Shown here one piece after another: positions 1 to 5,273 of a stretch of 5,962 bases of DNA. The translations under genes were made by a program, and so were the position numbers. The stretch's first letter is position 1; each line of letters starts with the position of its first letter. Origin of the DNA: Acidimicrobiia bacterium (GTDB lineage: Bacteria > Actinomycetota > Acidimicrobiia > Acidimicrobiales > SZUA-35); NCBI GenBank assembly GCA_029857855.1, contig JAOUGG010000187.1:1-5962 (forward strand), read 5' to 3'. The notes beneath the pieces are model-generated. The model had not been told where the DNA came from. It saw nothing but the letters and a program-made list of their open reading frames with translations, and did not search any database.

Positions 1-703
1 AGCAGCAGATGGCCCGACCATCGCCGATCTGGGCCCGGATGGCCTCGATCGAGTGGTCGATGATCGAACCCATCGTCCAGGTCGGCTCGCAGCCGGCGAG
101 ATCGTGCAGGAAGCGGCCGAGCAACGACATCCCGTCGGGGGTGTGGCGGACCTCGGGGTGGTACTGGACCCCCCAGATCCGACGGGTGTCGCTCTCCAGC
201 ACGGCGACGGCGGCATTCGGGCTGGATGCGCAGGCGACGAATCCGTCGGGCACCTCGGTGATGGCGTCGAAATGGCTCATCCAGACCGCCTGGCTGGGCT
301 CCGGATCGGGGCCGAGCAAAGACGACGGCGTGTCGATGTCAACGCTCAGCGTGGTCCGCCCGTACTCGCCCTGCTCGTTGCGGCCGACCCGGCCGCCGAG
401 CTGATGGGCGATCAGCTGGGATCCGTAGCAGATGCCCAGAGTGGGAATGTCGAGATCGTAGATCGCCGGATCGAGCAGGGGCGCACCGTCGACGTGCACG
501 CTCTTGGGGCCACCCGACAGGATGATGGCGGCCGGGCGGCGGGCCGCCATCTCGGCGGCGGTCATCGTATGGGGCACGATCTCGGAGTAGACATTCAGCT
601 CACGAACCCGGCGAGCGATCAACTGCGCATACTGGGCGCCGAAATCGACGACGAGGACGACCTGGTCGGGTGTGGCGGCGGCGGTCGAGTGCACGGCGTT
701 CAC
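1..703 (-). CDS. guaA: GMP synthase (glutamine-hydrolysing), N-terminal part, cut by left edge
   Basis: Cytoplasmic enzyme converting XMP, ATP and glutamine to GMP, the last step of guanine nucleotide synthesis. I translated 234 codons, which cover the class I glutamine amidotransferase domain. DFGAQY lies at residues 20-25, LSGGPKSV at 62-69, and GICYGSQ at 90-96 holds the nucleophile Cys92. VQYHPE at 179-184 supplies His182 and Glu184, so the catalytic triad is complete. The window ends at ...GRAICC, just where the ATP-pyrophosphatase loop (usually SGGVDS) should begin; that domain and the dimerisation domain lie outside. The GTG start at 703 overlaps the guaB3 stop (GTGA, bases 703-700), which points to translational coupling; only a weak GGGCGG lies upstream. 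A second GTG at 694 (codon 4) is a less likely start. The residues before DFGAQY form a short Ala/Thr-rich extension. Identification is firm. Confidence 0.97.
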   Translation of the reverse strand, partial: MNAVHSTAAATPDQVVLVVDFGAQYAQLIARRVRELNVYSEIVPHTMTAAEMAARRPAAIILSGGPKSVHVDGAPLLDPAIYDLDIPTLGICYGSQLIAHQLGGRVGRNEQGEYGRTTLSVDIDTPSSLLGPDPEPSQAVWMSHFDAITEVPDGFVACASSPNAAVAVLESDTRRIWGVQYHPEVRHTPDGMSLLGRFLHDLAGCEPTWTMGSIIDHSIEAIRAQIGDGRAICC

Positions 704-1812
704 TGGCCGCCCGATCGCACGAGCACTTCGGCTTTCTGCAGGTCCTTGGTGTTGGCGAATCCGAGGGTGGCCATCGCCTGCCGGAGCGCTCCGAAGATGT
801 TGAGCCGACCGTCGGCGGAGGCGGCGGGCCCGATCAGCAGCTCCTCGAGGGTGCCCACCTCCTCGACCTGGATCCGGTGACCCTGCGGGAGGGTGGGATG
901 AACGGCGGTGGTACCCCAGTGCCAGCCGCGGCCCGGGGCCTCATGGGCCGCGGCCAGCGCCGAGCCCAGAATCACGCCGTCGGCACCACACGCCATGGCT
1001 CTGGCGATGTGACCGCCGCTGCGCATGCCGCCGTCGGCGATGACGTGCACGTACACGCCTGTCTCGTCGAGGTGACGCATCCGAGCCGCCCGGACATCGG
1101 CAATGGCGGTCGCCATTCGGGAGCCGACGCCGGTCACGTCGCCGGCCGACGCGGAGGAACCGCTGTCGACGCCGACCAATACTCCGGCGGCGCCGGTTCG
1201 CATGAGGTGCAACGCCGACTGGTAGCCGGCACACCCACCGACGATGACCGGGGTCTCGAGTTCACGCACGAACTCCTTGAGGTTCAGCGATTCACCCTCG
1301 GTGATGTGTTCAGCGGAGATGACGGTGCCCCGGATGACGAGCAGATCGAGTTCGGCCTTGTGCAGCAGGGGTGCCATGCCCACCACGTGCCGCGGTGAGA
1401 CGGCGCCGGCGGCGAGCACGCCACCGGCATGGATCTCGGCGATACGTTTGGTGATCAGTTCCGGGCGGATCGGCGAACTGTAGAGCTCACGCATTCGCTT
1501 CAGGGCGTCGGCGCCGTCGAGGCGGGAAAGCTCGGCCAGCAGCTCATCCGCGTTGTCGTGGCGGGTCCAGATGCCCTCGAGATCGAGAATGGCCATGCCG
1601 CCGAGACGTCCCATGGTGATGGCGGTGGCCGGGCTGGTGACCGAATCCATGGCCGATGCCATGAACGGGAGGTCGAGTTTGTAGGCGTCGATTTGCCACG
1701 ACAGATCGACGCTGTCCGCGTCGCGGGTGCGACGGCCCGGCAACAGCACCAGGTCGTCGAGGCTGTAGGCCCGGCGGCCCGATTTGCCCATTCCGATGTC
1801 AACGTCTGCCAT
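700..1812 (-). CDS. guaB3: GuaB3-type IMP dehydrogenase/GMP reductase-family protein, catalytic Cys replaced
   Basis: A 370-aa TIM-barrel protein of the IMPDH/GMP reductase superfamily. It is close in length and sequence to actinobacterial GuaB3 (mycobacterial type, about 375 aa) and lacks the CBS pair of canonical GuaB. Landmarks are IGMGKSGRRAY near the N-terminus, LVIRGT at about 159-164, LHLMRTGAAGVLVG at about 201-214, ADGGMRSGGHIARAMACGADGV-type phosphate-loop sequence at about 259-280, and GSALAAAHEAPG after it. In the catalytic loop, aligned by VG..PGSICTTR of IMPDH, this protein reads VGVDSGSSASAG, so Ala221 sits where the thioimidate-forming Cys belongs. Other actinobacterial GuaB3s also appear to lack it, so IMP dehydrogenase activity cannot be assumed. 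The ATG at 1812 is chosen because GGAGGT lies 5 nt upstream; a TTG at 1818 would overlap that ribosome site. The stop overlaps the guaA start by 4 nt, suggesting a role tied to GMP synthesis. Confidence 0.93.
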   Translation of the reverse strand: MADVDIGMGKSGRRAYSLDDLVLLPGRRTRDADSVDLSWQIDAYKLDLPFMASAMDSVTSPATAITMGRLGGMAILDLEGIWTRHDNADELLAELSRLDGADALKRMRELYSSPIRPELITKRIAEIHAGGVLAAGAVSPRHVVGMAPLLHKAELDLLVIRGTVISAEHITEGESLNLKEFVRELETPVIVGGCAGYQSALHLMRTGAAGVLVGVDSGSSASAGDVTGVGSRMATAIADVRAARMRHLDETGVYVHVIADGGMRSGGHIARAMACGADGVILGSALAAAHEAPGRGWHWGTTAVHPTLPQGHRIQVEEVGTLEELLIGPAASADGRLNIFGALRQAMATLGFANTKDLQKAEVLVRSGGQ

Positions 1813-1817
1813 TGGCA

Positions 1818-1823
1818 ACCTCC
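1818..1823 (-). promoter_or_regulatory. Shine-Dalgarno site of guaB3
   Basis: GGAGGT on the minus strand, 5 nt before the ATG at 1812. It decides the start: an in-frame TTG at 1818-1816 would begin inside this site, adding two spurious residues (M-P). Confidence 0.85.
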
Positions 1824-1840
1824 GCTACCCGAAACAATCC

Positions 1841-1846
1841 AGGCTA
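1841..1846 (-). promoter_or_regulatory. Possible -10 box for the guaB3-guaA operon
   Basis: TAGCCT (TANNNT) on the minus strand, 28 nt before the guaB3 ATG. It would give a leader of about 20 nt that contains the Shine-Dalgarno site. No convincing -35 (CACGGA at 17-nt spacing) accompanies it, so this is a weak call. Confidence 0.28.
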
Positions 1847-1901
1847 ACTCGCCGGTCGGAGTCTCCGTGGTTTCTTCGGCCAACAACGGGACCTTCGTAC
1901 C

Positions 1902-1931
1902 TTGTACGGGGACGGCGACCGGCGCGACAAT
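1902..1931 (+). promoter_or_regulatory. Possible promoter of the L,D-transpeptidase gene
   Basis: TTGTAC (1902-1907) and GACAAT (1926-1931) are separated by 18 nt, a reasonable match to TTGACA/TANNNT-type housekeeping promoters. It would give a leader of roughly 55-60 nt before the ATG at 1995. This rests on pattern matching only. Confidence 0.35.
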
Positions 1932-1980
1932 CATGGACAGGCGATCGGGCAGAACGGTGTCGTTGTCGAGACCAGAAGTC

Positions 1981-1986
1981 GGAGGT
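1981..1986 (+). promoter_or_regulatory. Shine-Dalgarno site of the L,D-transpeptidase gene
   Basis: GGAGGT lies 8 nt before the ATG at 1995. It sets the start there, directly at a signal peptide (MGRRLAAAVV...), rather than at an in-frame upstream TTG/GTG-type codon near 1902, which would add 31 non-signal residues. Confidence 0.85.
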
Positions 1987-1994
1987 ACGGACCG

Positions 1995-3290
1995 ATGGGC
2001 CGCAGACTTGCAGCAGCAGTGGTGGCGACGTTCGGATTGCTGGGTGTGCTGGGGGTTTTGCCGGTCGCCGCTCAGGGTGACGACGTGACGACGACCACCA
2101 CCACGGAGGAATCGACGGCATCGACGGCACCGTCCACCGCCGGTGGTGACGGCACTTCATCGGCCGACACTGCGGAGGAAGGCGCAGCGTCCGCTGCCGC
2201 CGCCCTCGAATCGACAACGTCCACCGTCATCGCCAAACGGGGCGACCGGGGCGGGGCCGTGCGTGACCTGCAGACCAAGCTGGCCGCAGCGGGCTTCTCG
2301 CCCGGTGTCATCGACGGCATCTTCGGTCGCCTCACCCAGGGAGCGCTGACCTCCTTCCAGACCGCAGTCGGCCTCAGCCCCACCGGGGTCTACGACTCGG
2401 CAGCGGCCGAGAAGCTGGCCGCCTACAAGCCCCCGGCCACCGGCAACACCGGTTCATCGTCGAGCATCATGTCGACCCGGGAGGCCCAGCAACGACTGAC
2501 CGACGCCGGATTCGATCCAGGCCCCGTCGACGGGCTCTATGGCCGCCGCACCCGAGCCGGCCTCGAGGCCTTCCAGCGCCATGTCGGCATCGCGGTCACC
2601 GGCCGGGTCGACGCCGCCACCAGCGAGGCGCTCCGCAACCACCAGCCCGGCTCCACCACGCCCCCGCCGACCACCGATCCAACGAACGGCGGGGCCGTGA
2701 CTTCACTGCGCGACGCCCAGCGGGCGCTGGCCAACGGGCCATTCGACCCCGGACCCGTCGACGGCGTGTACGGCACCAAGACGAAGAACGCCATCTGGGC
2801 GCTGGAGAAGCTGGCCGGTATCACCATGAACGGTCAGTGGGGCGCCGACGACGCGGCAGCCCTGAAGCGGGTCCTCAACGGCTCGGTCGGTGGCCCGTCC
2901 ACCAGGCACAGCCGCCGGTGGGTCGAAGTCGATCTCTCCCAACAGCTGATGAAGGTCTACGACCCGGGGCGGACCGTGCCGGTCCTGGTGAGCCACATCT
3001 CGAGCGGCAGCCGCGTCCCGTGGCGACAGGGACGCTACAGCGGCCGTGCGATCACCCCGGTCGGCAGCTTCACGATCTTCCGCCGAATCAGCGGGTGGCA
3101 CCAGTCGAGCCTCGGTCTCGGCAATATGTACAATCCGCTCTACATCACGTCGAGCGGTATCGCGCTCCACGGGTCGGGCTCGGTGCCGTCGTATCCGGCC
3201 AGCCACGGTTGTATCCGTGTGCCGATGCATATCGCCGGATACCTGCCGGGCATGCTTCCCAACGGCACCCCGGTGGTCGTGATGCAATAG
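1995..3290 (+). CDS. Secreted L,D-transpeptidase (YkuD) with three peptidoglycan-binding repeats
   Basis: A 431-aa exported cell-wall enzyme expected to form 3-3 (L,D) crosslinks in peptidoglycan or attach proteins to it. Residues 1-26 are a signal peptide (MGRR, hydrophobic core, probable cleavage PVAA|QG). A Thr/Ser/Ala/Glu-rich low-complexity stalk covers about 31-77. Three PG_binding_1-type repeats follow at about 78-145, 156-215 and 233-295, each with the (V/I)DG(I/L/V)(F/Y)G core, joined by a Gly/Ser linker and a Pro/Thr-rich linker. The C-terminal YkuD domain (about 308-430) has LHGSGS with His392 and ASHGCIRVP at 402-410, giving the catalytic SHGC-R signature with Cys406 and Arg408 intact. 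It lacks the Ig-like domains of mycobacterial Ldt enzymes. The gene appears monocistronic and converges on the ycaQ-family gene. The domain calls are strong; which crosslink it makes is inference. Confidence 0.94.
   Translation: MGRRLAAAVVATFGLLGVLGVLPVAAQGDDVTTTTTTEESTASTAPSTAGGDGTSSADTAEEGAASAAAALESTTSTVIAKRGDRGGAVRDLQTKLAAAGFSPGVIDGIFGRLTQGALTSFQTAVGLSPTGVYDSAAAEKLAAYKPPATGNTGSSSSIMSTREAQQRLTDAGFDPGPVDGLYGRRTRAGLEAFQRHVGIAVTGRVDAATSEALRNHQPGSTTPPPTTDPTNGGAVTSLRDAQRALANGPFDPGPVDGVYGTKTKNAIWALEKLAGITMNGQWGADDAAALKRVLNGSVGGPSTRHSRRWVEVDLSQQLMKVYDPGRTVPVLVSHISSGSRVPWRQGRYSGRAITPVGSFTIFRRISGWHQSSLGLGNMYNPLYITSSGIALHGSGSVPSYPASHGCIRVPMHIAGYLPGMLPNGTPVVVMQ
2226..2880 (+). repeat. Three tandem peptidoglycan-binding modules inside the transpeptidase gene
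   Basis: The encoded repeats share the pattern LQ/AQ..L...G(F)(S/D)PG.(I/V)DG..G..T. Modules 2 and 3 are the closest: both encode FDPGPVDG followed by LYG or VYG, and the underlying DNA at 2511-2533 and 2741-2763 is nearly identical. Module 1 has FSPGVIDGIFG. This suggests that 2 and 3 come from the later duplication. Module 3 has lost the canonical FQ of its second half (ALEKLAG in place of AFQRHVG). Confidence 0.8.
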
Positions 3291-3310
3291 ACCCGGATCG
3301 GGCGCGCTGT
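3291..3310. other. 20-bp convergent junction with small inverted repeats
   Basis: This is the gap between the transpeptidase stop (TAG at 3288-3290) and the ycaQ-family stop (TGA at 3313-3311). It contains CCCG-GAT-CGGG (3292-3302). CGCTG-TT-CAGCG (3305-3316) runs into the ycaQ stop codon. Neither has a T tract and both stems are only 4-5 bp, so a bidirectional terminator is possible but unproven. Confidence 0.25.
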
Positions 3311-4507
3311 TCAGCGTCGAGAGCGCAGGAGTTGTGCGGCCAGATCACCGTTGTCGGCGACGCTGACCCCGTCGAGATCGAGCCACTCCGCCATCTCGTC
3401 GAGTGCCGACCACAGCTCTGCCGCCACCCGGTCCCGTTCCACGGGTTCGGTGATCCGCTCCTCGAGAAACGCACCGTTGACCAGCAGGAGTCGGGCCTTG
3501 CGGTCGGCTTTCAGGTCGACTCGACCCACGAGCTCGTCGTCGAGGAGAAACGGCAGGACGTAGTAGCCGTAGACCCGCTTCGGTTCCGGTGTGTAGATCT
3601 CGATGCGGTAGTGGAAGTCGAACAGGGCTTCGGCCCGGGGCCGGAACCACACCACGGGGTCGAACGGGGTGAGCAGGGCCCGGCCGGTGAGCCGGCGGGG
3701 CCGCTTCGCCTCGGTGTGCAGGTACAGGCCCCCACCCCAGCCGGTGACGTCGACCCGCTCGAGCGAGCCGTCGGCCACCAGTTCATCGAGCAGCGGACGG
3801 ACCTCGGTCACTTTCAGGCGGAAGTAGTCGGCCAGGTCCTTGTCGGTGCCGATGCCGTGGCTCCGGGCGCCGAGGGCCACCTGGTGTTTCAGGGCGTCCC
3901 GCCGCTCGACCTGGGGACGGGCGAGCACGTCCGGACGGATCACGTTCTCGGGCCGGTCGTAGACGGTGACGAACATCGGCGTACGTTCCCGGATCGACAG
4001 GCGACCGGTGTGATAGAGCCAGTCGAGCGCAACCTTACCCTTCGACTGCCCCCACCAGGGTCCCGATCGTTCACCCGGTTCGCTCAGATCCTTGATCGAC
4101 AACGGGCCGTGTTCGGACACCTCGTCGAGCACGGCGTCGACATAGCCGGGGAGTTCCTGTTCGAGCCGGGGACCGGCCTTCCACCGCACCTCGTTGGCCC
4201 GGTACCGCATGTGAGGCTGCAGGTCCTGGCTGATGATCGCCGCTTCGTGGGTGTAGAGCTCGAAATGTTCACCCGAGCGGTACAGGTAGTTGTCGAGTTT
4301 GTCCCGATCGAAGGGTCCGAGCCGGGCCAGCATCGGTAGGTAGTGGCTGCGGCACAACACGTTGACCGAGTCGAGCTGCAACGCCGACATCCGGTTCATG
4401 GCCCGCCGGAACTGGCGGACGGTGGGGGCGGATCGGGGTCGGGAGTCGGTGAAGCCCTGGGCGGCGAGCGCGATGCGGCGGGCCTGGGGCAGGCTCAGTC
4501 GAGCCAT
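3311..4507 (-). CDS. ycaQ: YcaQ/AlkX-family DNA glycosylase (winged-helix, DUF1006)
   Basis: A 398-aa protein of the HTH_42 (formerly DUF1006) family, whose members AlkZ and E. coli YcaQ excise bulky or crosslinked N7-alkylpurines and unhook interstrand crosslinks. Family marks include SLPQARRIALAAQGF at residues 5-19, MSALQLDSVNVL at 40-51 carrying the QxD active-site motif (Gln44, Asp46), and YTHEAA at 85-90. Further on are LLTPFDPVVWFRPRAEALFDF from about 278 and YTPEPKRVYGYYVLPFLL at about 305-322. The length matches the family. QxD is the motif of the YcaQ/AlkX branch; AlkZ self-resistance enzymes from antibiotic clusters carry QxQ. This favours general crosslink repair over toxin self-protection, and no biosynthetic genes are visible nearby. 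The ATG at 4507 has GGGGGAG 6 nt upstream. It lies 45 bp downstream of the 52-codon gene on the same strand, with a hairpin in the gap. Assignment is firm; substrate is inferred. Confidence 0.92.
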   Translation of the reverse strand: MARLSLPQARRIALAAQGFTDSRPRSAPTVRQFRRAMNRMSALQLDSVNVLCRSHYLPMLARLGPFDRDKLDNYLYRSGEHFELYTHEAAIISQDLQPHMRYRANEVRWKAGPRLEQELPGYVDAVLDEVSEHGPLSIKDLSEPGERSGPWWGQSKGKVALDWLYHTGRLSIRERTPMFVTVYDRPENVIRPDVLARPQVERRDALKHQVALGARSHGIGTDKDLADYFRLKVTEVRPLLDELVADGSLERVDVTGWGGGLYLHTEAKRPRRLTGRALLTPFDPVVWFRPRAEALFDFHYRIEIYTPEPKRVYGYYVLPFLLDDELVGRVDLKADRKARLLLVNGAFLEERITEPVERDRVAAELWSALDEMAEWLDLDGVSVADNGDLAAQLLRSRR

Positions 4508-4513
4508 CCGGCA

Positions 4514-4520
4514 CTCCCCC
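4514..4520 (-). promoter_or_regulatory. Shine-Dalgarno site of the ycaQ-family gene
   Basis: GGGGGAG on the minus strand ends 6 nt before the ATG at 4507 and supports that start. It contrasts with the two genes upstream, which lack a visible ribosome site. This fits translation from a longer transcript that begins further upstream. Confidence 0.7.
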
Positions 4521-4534
4521 GCAAGGCCGACATC

Positions 4535-4551
4535 GGACCCGTCACGAGTCC
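4535..4551 (-). terminator. 7-bp hairpin between the 52-codon gene and ycaQ
   Basis: On the minus strand the sequence reads GGACTCG-TGA-CGGGTCC: a 7-bp stem with one G-U pair and a 3-nt loop. It begins one base after the stop codon of the small gene. No U tract follows, so it is not a standard intrinsic terminator. It could attenuate transcription or protect the 3' end of the upstream message. Confidence 0.35.
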
Positions 4552-4552
4552 C

Positions 4553-4711
4553 TCAGCCGTCGGTCGTCTGCCCGCCGACCAGCTGATCGAGCAGGTCGCG
4601 CAGGCCGCCGTGCTTCAGATTCTTCATCACCTCACCGGGTGTGGTGTCGCCTCGTTCCCATTCCATCCAGTGGGCGAGCAGCTTTGCCGGATCGGGAGGA
4701 GGTCGGTCCAT
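4553..4711 (-). CDS. Small acidic protein, 52 aa, unknown function
   Basis: A short minus-strand gene between the membrane protein gene and ycaQ. The protein starts MDRPPPDPAKLLAHW, continues with the Trp-rich WMEWERGDTTPGEVM (residues 15-29) and ends with an amphipathic stretch LKHGGLRDLLDQL (32-44) plus a polar tail. It has nine Asp/Glu and six Arg/Lys, no signal peptide and no membrane segment. It looks like two short helices around a TTPGE turn, perhaps an adaptor or subunit. Support for a real gene: codon third positions are mostly G/C, composition is protein-like, and a TACGCT -10 box stands 7 nt before the ATG in a leaderless arrangement. The stop lies 45 bp before ycaQ. I do not recognise a named family. 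Function is unknown, and any link to DNA repair is only from position. Confidence 0.72.
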   Translation of the reverse strand: MDRPPPDPAKLLAHWMEWERGDTTPGEVMKNLKHGGLRDLLDQLVGGQTTDG

Positions 4712-4718
4712 TGGTCGC

Positions 4719-4724
4719 AGCGTA
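4719..4724 (-). promoter_or_regulatory. -10 box giving a leaderless 52-codon gene
   Basis: TACGCT (TANNNT) on the minus strand is followed by 7 nt (GCGACCA) and then the ATG at 4711. That spacing would place transcription start on or next to the A of the start codon. No Shine-Dalgarno precedes this ATG. A -35 element is not evident. Confidence 0.42.
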
Positions 4725-4764
4725 GCGGCGAATTCGGACTGCGCTCGGCGTTGCGTTCAGAGAC

Positions 4765-5214
4765 TCAGGCCTGCCAGTGGCTGACCATGGCCACGAGCGC
4801 GATCGAGACGATTGCCGTGTCTATCATGGCCATCGTGCCGATCGACGAGGCCGACTTGCGGCCGTCCTCGGCCCGGCCGCTCTCGAATTCCTCAGCCGCC
4901 CGCTCGGCCCGCGGGCCGAAGAAGGTGATGCCTGTGACGGCGCCGATGATCACGGCGACGAATCCGACGGTGACGAATCCGGAGCCGAACGACCAGGCGT
5001 CGTTGTTGAGCACGAGTCCGACGCCGGTGACGATCAGCAACACCCCGGCGATGGAGTAGTAGATCTTCGCCATCTTGGCCGAGCCTTGGAACCAGGCGGC
5101 GGCCAGAACCGAATCGCCGGCACTGAAGCCTCGCATCAGGAACATCTGGGTGAAGTTCCCACCAAGCCAGGCGGCGACGCAGACGATGTGAACCGAAAGC
5201 AGAAGTGTGCGCAT
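4765..5214 (-). CDS. Four-helix integral membrane protein (DUF2269/CopD-like)
   Basis: A 149-aa protein with four predicted membrane segments, at about 1-18 (LLLSVHIVCVAAWLGG), 52-70 (YYSIAGVLLIVTGVGLVLN), 80-100 (FVTVGFVAVIIGAVTGITFFG) and 128-146 (MAMIDTAIVSIALVAMVS). A charged cytoplasmic-type loop at 101-122 (PRAERAAEEFESGRAEDGRK) lies between helices 3 and 4. Helix 1 carries the H-x6-WLGG pattern (His9, Trp16) typical of small bacterial membrane families such as DUF2269 and of CopD-like proteins, where the His may bind heme or metal. I cannot choose between them, and the function is unknown. The ATG at 5214 is preferred because helix 1 starts there and a TACTGT -10 box lies 6 nt upstream; an open-frame extension to 5400 would add about 62 Arg/Pro/Ser-rich residues overlapping the divergent gene. 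The stop is 53 bp before the 52-codon gene. Confidence 0.8.
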   Translation of the reverse strand: MRTLLLSVHIVCVAAWLGGNFTQMFLMRGFSAGDSVLAAAWFQGSAKMAKIYYSIAGVLLIVTGVGLVLNNDAWSFGSGFVTVGFVAVIIGAVTGITFFGPRAERAAEEFESGRAEDGRKSASSIGTMAMIDTAIVSIALVAMVSHWQA

Positions 5215-5220
5215 GAGCAG

Positions 5221-5226
5221 ACAGTA
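5221..5226 (-). promoter_or_regulatory. -10 box giving a leaderless membrane-protein gene
   Basis: TACTGT (TANNNT) on the minus strand, then CTGCTC, then the ATG at 5214. No Shine-Dalgarno is present. TCGAAC about 19 nt upstream is a poor -35 candidate. It also argues against the longer upstream start. Confidence 0.45.
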
Positions 5227-5261
5227 GCCGAGACCCCTCGGCCGGGTTCGACCTCGCGGCC

Positions 5262-5267
5262 TAGAGT
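5262..5267 (+). promoter_or_regulatory. -10 box giving a leaderless right-end gene
   Basis: TAGAGT (TANNNT) on the plus strand, then GAAACG, then the ATG at 5274. No Shine-Dalgarno is present. It shares the 59-bp divergent region with the -10 of the membrane protein gene on the other strand. No -35 is recognisable. Confidence 0.45.
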
Positions 5268-5273
5268 GAAACG

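Larger units (their letters stand above)
1813..1994. promoter_or_regulatory. Divergent intergenic region between guaB3 and the transpeptidase gene
   Basis: This 182-bp stretch is the longest without a gene in the window. It must hold the promoters and leaders of both divergent transcripts. I see the two Shine-Dalgarno sites, one weak -10 candidate on the minus strand (1841-1846) and one -35/-10 candidate pair on the plus strand (1902-1931). I see no clear operator palindrome, riboswitch fold or RNA gene. Open frames crossing it in other registers lack support. Confidence 0.6.

Noticed and set aside
53..880. 275-codon plus-strand frame across the guaA/guaB3 junction
   Set aside because: It is antisense to two firmly identified genes, with low-complexity Gly/Asp/Arg-rich translation and no family motif.
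670..1398. 242-codon plus-strand frame opposite guaB3
   Set aside because: It is an antisense shadow of guaB3; the His/Gly/Arg-rich translation shows no domain.
1902..1994. N-terminal extension of the transpeptidase to about 1902
   Set aside because: It would put 31 polar residues ahead of the signal peptide; GGAGGT at 1981-1986 fits the ATG at 1995.
1429..2088. 219-codon plus-strand frame covering the guaB3 start and the divergent intergenic region
   Set aside because: It overlaps guaB3 in antisense and the transpeptidase start in another register, and has no ribosome site or coherent protein composition.
2088..2150. Thr/Ser codon run (ACG/ACC/TCG) considered as a DNA tandem repeat
   Set aside because: It is explained by the low-complexity stalk of the secreted protein; the unit is irregular and too short for a functional repeat array.
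3292..3316. Intrinsic bidirectional terminator at the convergent junction
   Set aside because: Stems are only 4-5 bp and lack a T tract on either strand, so I list it only as a possible element.
2837..4339. A 500-codon plus-strand open frame, the longest in the window
   Set aside because: It spans part of the transpeptidase gene in another register and nearly all of ycaQ in antisense. The translation is rich in Arg, Pro, His and Gly with no recognisable domain, and both covered genes have clear family motifs. Long spurious frames are normal at this GC content.
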